This document shows, one piece after another, positions 25,498-36,076 of a stretch of DNA of 64,000 nt. The translations under genes were made by a program, and so were the position numbers. The number at the start of each line of letters is the position of its first letter. Position 1 is the first letter of the stretch. The stretch is from Roseobacter sp. (lineage in GTDB: Bacteria > Pseudomonadota > Alphaproteobacteria > Rhodobacterales > Rhodobacteraceae): the NCBI GenBank assembly GCA_002731875.1, contig PCCY01000035.1, positions 30,933 to 94,932 on the forward strand, read 5' to 3'. The notes beneath the pieces are model-generated. The model worked only from the letters and a program-made list of their open reading frames with translations, was not told the DNA's origin and searched no databases.

Positions 25498-26481
25498 TTA
25501 GCTGTCAGTGGCGTCTTTGTGGTAGCTGTCAAGCACGGCAACCTCGTCGCGCGAGCCAAGGATCACCGGGACGCGCTGGTGCGGTGCCGTGGGGGCGACG
25601 TCCATGATCGCGCCCTGCCCTGTCGACGCAGCACCGCCTGCCGCTTCGATCACCATCGCCATCGGGTTCGCCTCGTACATCAGACGCAGCTTGCCGCCGG
25701 TTTTCTGGTTGTTGCTGTCAGCGGGGTACAGAAAGACGCCGCCACGCGTAAGGATACGGTGCACATCCGCGACCATGGACGCGGTCCAGCGCATGTTGAA
25801 CGACCGGCCACGGGGCCCTTCCTTGCCCGCGACGGCCTCGTCCACATAGCGGCTGACGGGCGCATACCAATAGCGTGCGCGCGAGGTGTTGATCGCATAT
25901 TCCGAGGTCTCGGCCGGCACGGTCATCTTGGGGTGCGTCAAGCTGAATTCGCCAGTGTCCGGATCGCTGCTGAAGCCCGCCACCTCGTCGCCCTTGGTCA
26001 CCACAAACATGGTCGAGGGGCCGTAAATCGCATAGCCCGCGCAAATCTGGTTGCGCCCGTTGTGCAGCACGTTGCGGTCGCCATCGGCCTGCACCTGCAT
26101 GACCGAAAAGATCGACCCCACCGACAGGTTCACATCAAGGTTTGACGACCCGTCCAGCGGATCGAAATACAGCAGGTAGTCGCCCTTTTGCGGCTCTTTC
26201 AGCCAAGTGACCTCTTCCACCTCTTCCGACACAAGTGCTGCCAGCCGCGGGCTGTTGGCACACTCACGCTCGAACACGTCATTGGCCATGATATCGAGCG
26301 TCTTTTGCGCCTCGCCCTGCACGTTGATCTCTCCGGCAGCACCGAGGTTGCCCTCGAAGGCACCACGACGCACGAGACCGGCGATCAGTCGCGACGCCGA
26401 GGCGATGTCTTCTAGCAGAAACACCAGATCGGGGTCAAAGCTGTTTTGGGTCAGATACCGGCGAAGTGTGGGAGCGGTCAT
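25498..26481 (-). CDS. fbp: Fructose-1,6-bisphosphatase class I
   Basis: This is 327 residues with the class I FBPase pattern. The metal site reads YLLYFDPLDGSSNLDVNLSVGSIFSV, preceded by SEEVEE. Later come YGPSTMFVV, RYVGSMVADVHR-like RWTASMVADVHRIL, GGVFLYP and KLRLMYEANPMAMVIEAAGG. It hydrolyses fructose-1,6-bisphosphate to fructose-6-phosphate, the committed step of gluconeogenesis. It sits 10 bases after glpK in the same direction with AAGGA before the ATG. A place in the glycerol operon makes sense, as triose phosphate from glycerol must pass this step to make hexoses. Confidence 0.96.
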   Translation of the reverse strand: MTAPTLRRYLTQNSFDPDLVFLLEDIASASRLIAGLVRRGAFEGNLGAAGEINVQGEAQKTLDIMANDVFERECANSPRLAALVSEEVEEVTWLKEPQKGDYLLYFDPLDGSSNLDVNLSVGSIFSVMQVQADGDRNVLHNGRNQICAGYAIYGPSTMFVVTKGDEVAGFSSDPDTGEFSLTHPKMTVPAETSEYAINTSRARYWYAPVSRYVDEAVAGKEGPRGRSFNMRWTASMVADVHRILTRGGVFLYPADSNNQKTGGKLRLMYEANPMAMVIEAAGGAASTGQGAIMDVAPTAPHQRVPVILGSRDEVAVLDSYHKDATDS

Positions 26482-26491
26482 AAAGGTGTCC

Positions 26492-27979
<1,488 letters not shown>

Positions 27980-28096
27980 GCGCGGCCCCCGTAAAATAGT
28001 AAGCGTCAACTGCGGCCCAGCATATCAAGGGACAGCAGGCCCGACCAGATGGCCCGGTCATCAGTGAAGGGTGAAAAAGATGGTGAAAGATGAAAT

Positions 28097-28124
28097 GTCC
28101 GGGGCCAGATATCCGGCCCCGGAC
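28097..28124 (-). terminator. Intercistronic hairpin between glpV and glpK
   Basis: GTCCGGGGCC and GGCCCCGGAC form a perfect 10-bp stem with an 8-base loop. On the minus strand it is followed by ATTTCATCTTTC, only moderately T-rich. It most likely stabilises the 3' end of the upstream message or causes partial termination. Confidence 0.65.
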
Positions 28125-28131
28125 GATTGGC

Positions 28132-29853
28132 TTACTGCCAGGATTTGATCAGCTCGTCATAAGCGATCGTCTTTGGCTCTTCGTCCTCGTTTTCCAACTT
28201 TGGCTTCGGCGAACCGGGCTGCTCCAGCCAATAGGATGGATCACGCTCTTCGTTCATCTTGGGGCCGATGTCGCCCTGAACGCCTGCGCGCTCAAGCCGG
28301 ATCATGACCTTTTCCTGATCGGCGCAAAGTGCGTCCAACGCTTCCTGAGGGGTCTTTGCACCGGACATTGCGTCGCCGATGTTCTGCCACCACAGCTGCG
28401 CCAGCTTTGGATAGTCAGGCACGTTGGTGCCGGTTGGCGACCACTGAACCCGTGCTGGTGAGCGGTAGAATTCGACCAGACCACCCAGTTTCGGCGCACG
28501 CTCTGTAAAGCTTTCATGCTGGATCGTCGATTCACGAATGAAGGTCAGGCCAACGTGGCTTTTCTTGACGTCCACAGTTTTGGAGGTGACGAACTGAGCA
28601 TAGAGCCAGGCCGCCTGTGCACGATCAACCGGCGTGGATTTCATCAGCGTCCACGATCCGGCATCCTGATACCCGATCTTGGTGCCTTCGGTCCAATATG
28701 CACCGTGTGGCGAAGGTGCCATGCGCCACTTTGGCGTGCCATCTTCGTTCATCACAGGCAAACCCGGCTCTACCGACGCGGCGGTGAACGCGGTGTACCA
28801 GAACATCTGCTGGGCCACGTTGCCCTGCGCCGGAATTGGGCCCGCCTCAGAGAAGGTCATACCCGCAGCCGCCGGAGGCGAGTACTTTTGCAGCCATTCG
28901 ATCGCCTTGGTCACGGCATAGACTGCTGCCGGCCCGTTTGTGGCACCGCCACGCGCAACGCAAGAGCCCACAGGCTGCGAGTTTTCGTTGACGCGGATGC
29001 CCCATTCATCGACGGGCAGTCCGTTTGGTTCGCCTACATCACCGGCACCGGCCATCGACAGCCACGCATCGGTGTAGCGCCAGCCAAGCGACGGGTCTTT
29101 CTTGCCGTAGTCCATGTTGCCAAAGACTTCGCCTTCGACGCCAAGACGCGACAGGTCGCGACCGGTGAAGAATTCGGCGATGTCCTCGTATGCCGACCAG
29201 TTGACCGGTACACCCAGATCGTAGCCATATTTCTCTTTGAAGTCAGCCTTGTTCTGTTCGTCGTTGAACCAATCGTAGCGGAACCAGTACAGGTTCGCGA
29301 ACTGCTGGTCGGGCAGTTGGTAGACCTTGCCATCGGGACCGGTGGTGAAGGACAGGCCGATGAAGTCTTCAAGGTCGAGACCGGGGTTGGTCACGGCTTT
29401 GCCATCGCCCTCCATCCAGTCGGTCAGATTGCGGGCTTGCTGATAGCGCCAGTGCGTCCCGATCAGGTCGGAATCGTTGATATAGGCGTCATAGATGTTC
29501 TCGCCCGACTGCATTTGTGTCTGCAACTTTTCAACAACGTCACCTTCGCCGATCAGGTCATGAGTGACCTTGATGCCGGTGATCGCTTCGAAAGCCGGAG
29601 CCAGAACGGTAGATTCGTAGGTGTGCGTGCCGATTGTCTCGGACACGACGTTGATCGACATGCCTTCAAACGGTTTTGCAGCGTCGATAAAGAACTGCAG
29701 TTCGGCTTCCTGGTCTTCCCGCGACAGCGCGGACAGATCGCCGATTTCCTTATCAAGGAAAGCCTTTGCGGCCTCCATGTCGGCGAACGCAGGTGCGGCA
29801 AACATGCAAGCCGCAAGCCCGATCGCAGTCGTTCCCTTTAAGCGCAAGTTCAT
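28132..29853 (-). CDS. glpV: Glycerol ABC importer, periplasmic binding protein
   Basis: The protein has 573 residues with a Sec signal peptide (TTAIGLAACMFAAPAFA). It is much longer than most sugar-binding proteins, as expected for GlpV. Conserved parts include INVVSETIGTHTYESTVLAPAFEAITGIKVTHDLIGEGDVVEK-like blocks, GKVYQLPDQQFANLYWFRYDWF, WPTEG-like PHGAYWTEGTKIGYQDAGSWTL and GLTFIRESTIQHESF. It captures glycerol in the periplasm and passes it to GlpP/GlpQ. The order of glpS, T, P, Q, U, V is the same as in the Rhizobium leguminosarum glycerol importer. GGGAGGAAC precedes the ATG at 29853; the longer frame has no support. Confidence 0.93.
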   Translation of the reverse strand: MNLRLKGTTAIGLAACMFAAPAFADMEAAKAFLDKEIGDLSALSREDQEAELQFFIDAAKPFEGMSINVVSETIGTHTYESTVLAPAFEAITGIKVTHDLIGEGDVVEKLQTQMQSGENIYDAYINDSDLIGTHWRYQQARNLTDWMEGDGKAVTNPGLDLEDFIGLSFTTGPDGKVYQLPDQQFANLYWFRYDWFNDEQNKADFKEKYGYDLGVPVNWSAYEDIAEFFTGRDLSRLGVEGEVFGNMDYGKKDPSLGWRYTDAWLSMAGAGDVGEPNGLPVDEWGIRVNENSQPVGSCVARGGATNGPAAVYAVTKAIEWLQKYSPPAAAGMTFSEAGPIPAQGNVAQQMFWYTAFTAASVEPGLPVMNEDGTPKWRMAPSPHGAYWTEGTKIGYQDAGSWTLMKSTPVDRAQAAWLYAQFVTSKTVDVKKSHVGLTFIRESTIQHESFTERAPKLGGLVEFYRSPARVQWSPTGTNVPDYPKLAQLWWQNIGDAMSGAKTPQEALDALCADQEKVMIRLERAGVQGDIGPKMNEERDPSYWLEQPGSPKPKLENEDEEPKTIAYDELIKSWQ

Positions 29854-29924
29854 GATGTTCCTCCCTAGAATTGAACATTTGAGAGGTCCGGTTCTTGCAG
29901 GCCGGCCCCCCTTATTTTCCTTTC

Positions 29925-30197
29925 CTAGACCCAGCGGAAAACCGCGATGGCATAGAAAAGGCAGACAACCAATGCCCCCCATTGGGGCGCATTTAGCAGC
30001 CCGAGCCAAGCCAGATTGATAAAGGCCGAGCCCAGAAGCGTGATGAACAACCGGTCACCGCGCGTCGTTTCCATCCCCAGTATACCGGCGCGCGGCACTT
30101 CGGGGAATTTGATTGCAAGGATCGTAAAGGTGATCAGCGTCACCGCGATGATCCCAAAGAAAGCGGCGGTGGGCCAAGTCCAAGCCATCCAGTCCAT
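29925..30197 (-). CDS. glpU: Small membrane subunit of the glycerol importer (DUF2160)
   Basis: This is a 90-residue protein with three hydrophobic segments (AAFFGIIAVTLITFTIL, LFITLLGSAFINLAWLGLL, WGALVVCLFYAIAVFRWV) and the conserved middle RAGILGMETTRGDRLFI. It is the DUF2160 protein always found between glpQ and glpV in this operon type, called GlpU in rhizobia. Its exact role in transport is not known. CCGGAGGAAAC before the ATG is a strong ribosome site. Confidence 0.93.
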   Translation of the reverse strand: MDWMAWTWPTAAFFGIIAVTLITFTILAIKFPEVPRAGILGMETTRGDRLFITLLGSAFINLAWLGLLNAPQWGALVVCLFYAIAVFRWV

Positions 30198-30221
30198 AAT
30201 GTTTCCTCCGGTCTTTCTTTG

Positions 30222-31061
30222 TTAAACGCGGCCCAAGGCAAAGCCTTTGGCGATGTAGTTGCGCACGAAATAGATCACCAACGCCCCAGGCACGATTGTG
30301 AGCACCCCTGCCGCGGCCAGCACACCCCAGTCGATCCCGGCGGCACCGACGGTGCGGGTCATGGTGGCGGCAATCGGCTTGGCGTTCACACTGGTCAACG
30401 TACGGCTCAGCAGAAGTTCGACCCAGCTGAACATGAACAGGAAGAATGCGGTCACCCCGATCCCGGATGCCACCAGCGGCGTGAAGATACGGATAAAGAA
30501 CCGGGGAAAGCTGTAGCCGTCGATATAGGCGGTCTCGTCGATCTCTTTCGGGACGCCGCGCATGAACCCCTCGAGGATCCAGACCGCCAGCGGCACATTG
30601 AAAAGTGCATGCGCCAGCGCCACGGCGATATGCGTATCGAACAACCCGACCGAGCTATAGAGCTGGAAGAATGGCAGCGCAAAAACCGCAGGCGGGGCCA
30701 TCCGGTTGGTCAGCAGCCAAAAGAACAGGTGCTTGTCACCCATGAAGCTGTAGCGCGAAAAGGCATAGGCCGCCGGCAGCGCCACAGCGAGCGAGATCAC
30801 CATGTTCATCACCACATAGGCCATCGAGTTCAGATAGCCCGAATACCACGATGCATCCGTGAGGATCGTCACGTAGTTGTCGAACGTCAGATCACGCGGC
30901 CACAGGGTAAAACTGTTGAGGATCTCTGTGTTGGTCTTGAGGCTCATGTTCAGCAGCCAATAGATCGGCAGCAGCAAGAACAGCAGATAGAGCGCCATGA
31001 CAATCGCGTTGCCCTTGACCCCAGGCAGGGCAAACCCACGTTTTTGTGCAAGATCAGACAT
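30222..31061 (-). CDS. glpQ: Glycerol ABC importer, permease
   Basis: This is a 279-residue permease of the MalG type with six membrane segments. The EAA loop reads PKEIDETAYIDGYSFPRFFIRIFTPLVASGI, and SRYSFMGDKHLFFWLLTNRMAPPAVFALPFFQLY is characteristic of the GlpQ branch. It forms the glycerol channel with GlpP. Its ATG overlaps the glpP stop by one base (TGATG). A close relative is encoded at 37735-38547 in the same window. Confidence 0.93.
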   Translation of the reverse strand: MSDLAQKRGFALPGVKGNAIVMALYLLFLLLPIYWLLNMSLKTNTEILNSFTLWPRDLTFDNYVTILTDASWYSGYLNSMAYVVMNMVISLAVALPAAYAFSRYSFMGDKHLFFWLLTNRMAPPAVFALPFFQLYSSVGLFDTHIAVALAHALFNVPLAVWILEGFMRGVPKEIDETAYIDGYSFPRFFIRIFTPLVASGIGVTAFFLFMFSWVELLLSRTLTSVNAKPIAATMTRTVGAAGIDWGVLAAAGVLTIVPGALVIYFVRNYIAKGFALGRV

Positions 31062-31936
31062 CAGTGGCCATCCCTTTTATCAAGGTTCGTCATCACGGTG
31101 TAGAACACATAGGAGATCAGCAGGATCACCAGATAATACATGATCGAGAACGCCGCCGCAGGGCCAAGGTCAAACTGTCCGAGGGCCATCTTGACCAGAT
31201 CGATCGACAGGAACGTTGTAGAGTTACCAGGCCCCCCGCCCGTCACGACGAACGGTTCGGTGTAGATCATGAAGCTGTCCATAAACCGCAGCAGGATCGC
31301 GATCATCAGCACGCCCATCATCTTGGGCAGCTCGATATAGCGGAAGACTTTCCAGCGGCTCGCCTGGTCGATCTTGGCCGCCTGATAATAGGCATCGGGG
31401 ATGGATTGCAGGCCGGCGTATGCCAGCAAGGCAACCAGTGACGTCCAGTGCCAGACGTCCATGATGATAACAGTTACCCAAGCCGCATAAAAATCCTGGG
31501 TGTAGTTATAGTCGATGCCCAGTGCCGCCAACGTATAACCCAAAAGCCCGATATCGACGCGGCCGAAGATCTGCCAGATGGTGCCCACCACGTTCCACGG
31601 GATCAGCAAAGGCAGCGACATCAGCACAAGACAAAGCGATGCCCAAAACCCCTTTTTCGGCATGTTAAGCGCGACAAAGATCCCCAGCGGAATTTCGATG
31701 GCAAGGATGATTGCCGAAAATGCGACCTGCCGCCCCAAGGCATCCCACATCCGTTCGCTCTCTAGCATTTGTTTGAACCACTCGAGCTTGTCATCAAGCG
31801 GGTAGAAGTCTCCGGCAAAAGCATCCTGCACCGAATAATTCACCACAGTCATCAGCGGGATAACGGCGGAAAAAGCCACAAGCAGCAGCACGGGCAGCAC
31901 AAGAAACCATGCTTTTTGATTGACGGTCTTGTTCAT
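31061..31936 (-). CDS. glpP: Glycerol ABC importer, permease
   Basis: This is a 291-residue permease of the MalF type. Marks are IPLMTVVNYSVQDAF near the start, PLLIPWNVVGTIWQIF in the middle, and the EAA loop SIPDAYYQAAKIDQASRWKVFRYIELPKM followed by LLRFMDSFMIYTEPFVVTGGGPGNSTTF. It pairs with GlpQ. AAAGGA precedes the ATG. The protein at 36836-37738 is a clear paralogue with the same marks. Confidence 0.93.
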   Translation of the reverse strand: MNKTVNQKAWFLVLPVLLLVAFSAVIPLMTVVNYSVQDAFAGDFYPLDDKLEWFKQMLESERMWDALGRQVAFSAIILAIEIPLGIFVALNMPKKGFWASLCLVLMSLPLLIPWNVVGTIWQIFGRVDIGLLGYTLAALGIDYNYTQDFYAAWVTVIIMDVWHWTSLVALLAYAGLQSIPDAYYQAAKIDQASRWKVFRYIELPKMMGVLMIAILLRFMDSFMIYTEPFVVTGGGPGNSTTFLSIDLVKMALGQFDLGPAAAFSIMYYLVILLISYVFYTVMTNLDKRDGH

Positions 31937-31990
31937 GACACGGTCCTTTCAGCATGGGTCAGGACGGCGGAAGAAGTTGCATGCCTCATC

Positions 31991-33070
31991 TCAGGCCCCT
32001 TGCGGCGCGACGCGCCAGCTGTTTGAATAGACGTTTACGCCCGCAGGATCGAAAACAATGCGGTTCATATCGGGTGAAATCTCGGCACCTTCTTCGGCTA
32101 TCACGTTGATTGCAGTCCCCTTGAAGTCAGTGCGCACAATCTTGTGTCGTCCCACGTCTTCGACCCGCTTGACAGTGACCGGCAGCCCGACATCGCCGGA
32201 TGCAAGCGTCGTAAATTCTGGCCGCACGCCGACTTCTACTTTGCCTGTCGGGGTCCCGAATCCCTGCCCAAGCGAGATTTCGGTCCCGTCGATCACTGCC
32301 TTGTCGCCCGTCACGGATGCATCCAGCACGTTCATGCCGGGTGAGCCGATGAAATAGCCGACAAAAGTATGCTGCGGCGTCTCGAACAGTTCTTGGGGTG
32401 TGCCCATCTGCACCACGCGGCCGTCATACATGACGACAACCTTATCAGCGAAAGTCAGTGCCTCGGTCTGGTCGTGGGTCACATAGATCATCGTGTGACC
32501 GAATTCATGGTGAAGCGATTTCAGCTGCGTGCGCAGCTCCCACTTCATATGGGGGTCGATCACGGTCAGCGGCTCGTCAAACAGCAGCGCGTTCACGTCT
32601 TCACGCACCATCCCCCGCCCGAGCGATATCTTCTGCTTGGCGTCCGCCGTCAGCCCGCGCGCCTTGCGGTTCAGCATGTCTTCCATGCCGATCATCGTGG
32701 CAATTTGCTGAACGCGCTCGGCAACATAGGCAGCATCGGCACCCCTGTTGCGCAGGGGGAACGCCAGATTATCACGGACAGTCATCGTGTCGTAAACAAC
32801 CGGAAACTGAAAAACCTGCGCGATGTTTCGCTGGGTCGTGGGCTCATGGGTGACATCACGGTCGTTGAACAGGATGCGCCCTTGGCTGGGATGCAGCAGG
32901 CCCGAAATGATGTTTAGCAACGTGGATTTTCCACAACCCGACGCCCCGAGCAGCGCGTAGGCCTCACCGTCCACCCAGTCGTGGTTCAGCTCTTTCAACG
33001 CGAAATCATCTTCGCTCTTGGGGTTGGGCAGATATGAATGCGCCAGATTGTCGAGGGTTATTTTTGCCAT
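31991..33070 (-). CDS. glpT: Glycerol ABC importer, ATP-binding subunit
   Basis: This is a 359-residue ATPase of the UgpC/MalK class. Walker A is LGASGCGKSTLLN and the Q-loop is AQVFQFPVVYDTM. The signature region is degenerate (TADAKQKISLGRGM instead of LSGGQ), as expected for one of the two ATPases of this system. Walker B reads NALLFDEPLTVIDP and the H-loop YVTHDQTEAL. A TOBE-like domain is C-terminal. It works with GlpS, probably as a heterodimer. In this system glpT means the ATPase, not the E. coli G3P antiporter. GGGGGA precedes the ATG. Confidence 0.92.
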   Translation of the reverse strand: MAKITLDNLAHSYLPNPKSEDDFALKELNHDWVDGEAYALLGASGCGKSTLLNIISGLLHPSQGRILFNDRDVTHEPTTQRNIAQVFQFPVVYDTMTVRDNLAFPLRNRGADAAYVAERVQQIATMIGMEDMLNRKARGLTADAKQKISLGRGMVREDVNALLFDEPLTVIDPHMKWELRTQLKSLHHEFGHTMIYVTHDQTEALTFADKVVVMYDGRVVQMGTPQELFETPQHTFVGYFIGSPGMNVLDASVTGDKAVIDGTEISLGQGFGTPTGKVEVGVRPEFTTLASGDVGLPVTVKRVEDVGRHKIVRTDFKGTAINVIAEEGAEISPDMNRIVFDPAGVNVYSNSWRVAPQGA

Positions 33071-33085
33071 GCGTTCAGTTCCCCC

Positions 33086-34174
33086 TCAGGCCGCAATTGC
33101 GTAGGATGCGGCGGCGACTGATGTGCCGTCTTCCGCAAATATATAGACATGTCTGGGGTCAAGATAGACTTTGAGCGGCGCTCCGATCTGAAGATTTTTC
33201 ACGCCGTGAACCAGCCCCACCCAGTTCTCGCCATGGTGATCCAGGTGGATGAATGTCTCTGACCCCGTGATCTCGGTCACATTCAGCTTTCCGGAAAATT
33301 CCAACGCATCCGAGGACTTTCGTGCCAGTTCAAGGTGGTTAGGCCTGAAGCCTGCAACATATTTCCCGTCTGAAAGCCCCTTGAACCCCCCGAATGCCGC
33401 CGTTGTCTGGCCGTCATCAAGAACCAGGTTATCCCCTGATTTGCGGACATTAAGAAAATTCATCGGAGGGTCGGAGAAAACCCGTGCCGTTGTCGCATCA
33501 ACCGGCTGGCGATACACAACCGGTGTCAGGCCAAATTGGGTTACCCGACCCTCCCACAAGGTCGCCGTATATCCGCCCAGCAACAACGCCTCTTCCGGTT
33601 CGGTGGTGGCATAGACAAAGATCGACCCGGCTTCTTCAAAAATTTTCGGAATTTCGGCGCGCAACTCTTCGCGCAGTTTGTAGTCGAGGTTCGCCAGAGG
33701 TTCATCCAGCAGCACCAGCCCCGCATCCTTGACCAGCGCCCGAGCCAGCGCACAGCGCTGTTGCTGGCCCCCGGAAAGCTCAAGCGGTTTACGGTCCAGC
33801 ATCCCGGAAAGCTGCATCAAATCAGCGGCTTTGCGCACGGCGTGGTCGATCTCGGTCTTGGATTTTCCCAACAGGCGCATCGGGCTTGCAATGTTGTTGT
33901 AGACCGTCATCGAGGGATAATTGATGAACTGTTGGTAAACCATCGCCACACCACGATCCTGCACCCGCATGCCCGTGACATCCTGACCATTCCAGATGAC
34001 CTTGCCCCGGTTCGGCACATCCAACCCCGCCATCAACCGCATAAGCGAAGTCTTGCCCGAAGATGTCGGCCCCAAAAGCACATTCATCGTTCCGGACCGG
34101 AGCTCAAGATCTGTCGGGTGGATATGTGTCTGGCCGTTCACGACCTTCGACACACCCTCTAAAAGCAATGACAT
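33086..34174 (-). CDS. glpS: Glycerol ABC importer, ATP-binding subunit
   Basis: This is a 362-residue ATPase. Walker A is LGPTSSGKTSLMRLM, signature LSGGQQQRCALARAL, Walker B LVLLDEPLANLD and the H-loop position reads YATTEPEEALLLGG, so the usual His is replaced (TTEPEE instead of THDQ). Both features match GlpS-like ATPases. The C-terminal domain (VAGFRPNHLEL, KVYLDPRHVYIF) is TOBE-like. With GlpT it forms an asymmetric ATPase pair, one with a degenerate signature and one with an altered H-loop. The start at 34174 follows GGGAGACTG; a longer frame overlaps the end of glpD. Confidence 0.92.
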   Translation of the reverse strand: MSLLLEGVSKVVNGQTHIHPTDLELRSGTMNVLLGPTSSGKTSLMRLMAGLDVPNRGKVIWNGQDVTGMRVQDRGVAMVYQQFINYPSMTVYNNIASPMRLLGKSKTEIDHAVRKAADLMQLSGMLDRKPLELSGGQQQRCALARALVKDAGLVLLDEPLANLDYKLREELRAEIPKIFEEAGSIFVYATTEPEEALLLGGYTATLWEGRVTQFGLTPVVYRQPVDATTARVFSDPPMNFLNVRKSGDNLVLDDGQTTAAFGGFKGLSDGKYVAGFRPNHLELARKSSDALEFSGKLNVTEITGSETFIHLDHHGENWVGLVHGVKNLQIGAPLKVYLDPRHVYIFAEDGTSVAAASYAIAA

Positions 34175-34196
34175 TTCAGTCTCCCTGTTCGCCGTT

Positions 34197-35795
34197 TCAG
34201 ACGGCGTATTTCTGTGACGGCGCGGCGGCATTCTCGGTCAGCCAAGCGTCCAGTTTAGCTATTTCCTGTGCGCTCAGGCGTAGACCCAATTTTGATCTGC
34301 GCCAAACGATATCATTTGCGGTATGCGCGAACTCATTTCGGACCATCCATTTCACTTCGCGCTCGGTCAACGTCGCCCCGAAATCGCGCCCCAAGTCCTC
34401 AGCGGTCTTGGCGTCCCCCAACATATCAAAGGCTTCGTTGCCGTAGGCTTTGATCAGCCGGTCCGCCCAACGTACGCTCAGGAACGGATATGAGTCACGC
34501 AGGCGGTCTTTTAAGGCGTGAACCCCGTCAACAGGGAAATCCCCGCCGGGCAGAGCAACCCCGGCAGTCCAGGGTTTGTCGTTCTTGCCAAAAAACGGCT
34601 CGATTTTTTGGAGCGCCGTTTCCGCCAGCCGTCGATAGGTGGTGATTTTGCCACCAAAGACATTCAGGACAGGCGCACCTGCCGATTGATCAACCTTGAG
34701 AACATAATCACGGGTCGCTGCGGTAGCGGAACTGGCACCATCATTATAAAGCGGTCGCACCCCCGAGTAAGTCCAGACAATATCGTCGGTCGTGATCGGT
34801 GTCTTGAGGTACTGTGATGCGAAGTTAACCAGATACGATTGTTCTTCCGGTGTGCAGATCGGTTTCGTCCGAACATCTGCATGGTCGGCGTCGGTGGTGC
34901 CGATCAACGTGAAATCGGTTTCATAAGGTATGGTAAATATGATCCGCCCGTCTTCGCCCTGGAAGAAATAGCATTTATCATGATCATAAAGCTTTCGGGT
35001 CACAATGTGGCTGCCCCGTACCAACCGCACACCTTCGGTCGTGTTGATGCGCACCGTGTTGCGGATCACGTCCTCAACCCAGGGGCCACCCGCATTTACC
35101 AACATCCGCGCCCGCACAATTCGCCGAGGGCCCGTGGCGGGCTCCAGCGTGATCTGCCACGCCCCGTCAACCTGTTCGGCGGATACAACCTTGGTGCGGG
35201 TGTTGATCTTCGCACCGCGTGACTGGGCATCGCGCGCGTTCAAGACCACCAGTCGACTGTCTTCGATCCAGCAATCGGAATATTCATAGGCTTTTTCAAA
35301 TTGATCCTGCAACGGTTCCCCTTCGGGGGTACCGTGCAATTTCAGCGACGTGGTGCCCTTTAATATCTGTCGGCCGCCCAGATTGTCGTACATGAACAGA
35401 CCCAGCCGGATCAGCCAGGCAGGGCGTCGGCCTTTCATCCACGGCATGACCACGCTTAGCAGCTTCGAGGTCGGCGTATCCCCCTCGAACCGCATATCCC
35501 TATGAAATGGCAAAACAAATCGCATCGGCCACGAAATATGCGGCATCGCCCTAAGAAGCGTTTCGCGTTCAATCAACGCTTCGCGTACCAGCCTGATTTC
35601 CCAATATTCAAGATAGCGCAGTCCACCGTGAAACAGCTTGGTCGAGGCCGAAGACGTCGCAGAGGCAAGATCGTTCATTTCAGCCAGTTGCACACTGTAA
35701 CCGCGACCGACTGCATCACGGGCGATACCACACCCGTTGATACCGCCTCCGATGATGAACAGGTCAACAGTTTCTGGTGTTTCAGACTGGCTCAA
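34197..35795 (-). CDS. glpD: FAD-dependent glycerol-3-phosphate dehydrogenase
   Basis: The protein has 532 residues. The FAD-binding fold opens with VDLFIIGGGINGCGIARDAVGRGYSV and continues with SSASTKLFHGGLRYLEYWEIRLVREAL. Further marks are ARMLVNAGGPWV, FTIPYETDFTLIGTTD, YSGVRPLY and VFGGKITTYRRLAE. It oxidises sn-glycerol-3-phosphate to dihydroxyacetone phosphate at the inner membrane and feeds electrons to the quinone pool. The start is a TTG (35795) with a strong GGGAGG 5-6 bases upstream; no ATG fits. It is the first gene of the ten-gene minus-strand operon. Confidence 0.96.
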   Translation of the reverse strand: MSQSETPETVDLFIIGGGINGCGIARDAVGRGYSVQLAEMNDLASATSSASTKLFHGGLRYLEYWEIRLVREALIERETLLRAMPHISWPMRFVLPFHRDMRFEGDTPTSKLLSVVMPWMKGRRPAWLIRLGLFMYDNLGGRQILKGTTSLKLHGTPEGEPLQDQFEKAYEYSDCWIEDSRLVVLNARDAQSRGAKINTRTKVVSAEQVDGAWQITLEPATGPRRIVRARMLVNAGGPWVEDVIRNTVRINTTEGVRLVRGSHIVTRKLYDHDKCYFFQGEDGRIIFTIPYETDFTLIGTTDADHADVRTKPICTPEEQSYLVNFASQYLKTPITTDDIVWTYSGVRPLYNDGASSATAATRDYVLKVDQSAGAPVLNVFGGKITTYRRLAETALQKIEPFFGKNDKPWTAGVALPGGDFPVDGVHALKDRLRDSYPFLSVRWADRLIKAYGNEAFDMLGDAKTAEDLGRDFGATLTEREVKWMVRNEFAHTANDIVWRRSKLGLRLSAQEIAKLDAWLTENAAAPSQKYAV

Positions 35796-35888
35796 TGAGG
35801 CCTCCCAACATCATTAGCGGCCCGGACAAAGCCGCCCGTGGCGTTTGGTCACAAGACACCAACCCTCGTATTTTTTCAAGAAGGAATG

Positions 35889-35943
35889 TTCGTTTGCTTT
35901 CGCTTTTCGCTATTACCTTGAATGCAAACGGGTTTTTCTTTCG
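35889..35943. promoter_or_regulatory. TTCG repeats between glpD and glpR, candidate GlpR operator
   Basis: The tetramer TTCG occurs at 35889, 35899, 35906 and 35940 within a T-rich stretch, all on the plus strand, in the 281-base gap between divergent glpD and glpR. DeoR-family repressors such as GlpR often bind short direct repeats containing TTCG. This is a candidate only; promoter boxes were not resolved. Confidence 0.4.
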
Positions 35944-36076
35944 GTTTACCCACGTGAACCTGCCGAATTGGGCCATTTTCACGATTCGCGGCCTTGACGC
36001 GCATGACGTAACGTTGATTGTGATCTTCTATGGCGGGCCAAAGCGCAGTCGACGGCGGTCCGATACGGGGGGATTG

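Noticed and set aside
28516..29841. 441-codon plus-strand frame opposite glpV
   Set aside because: Shadow of glpV, whose signal peptide and family marks are clear.
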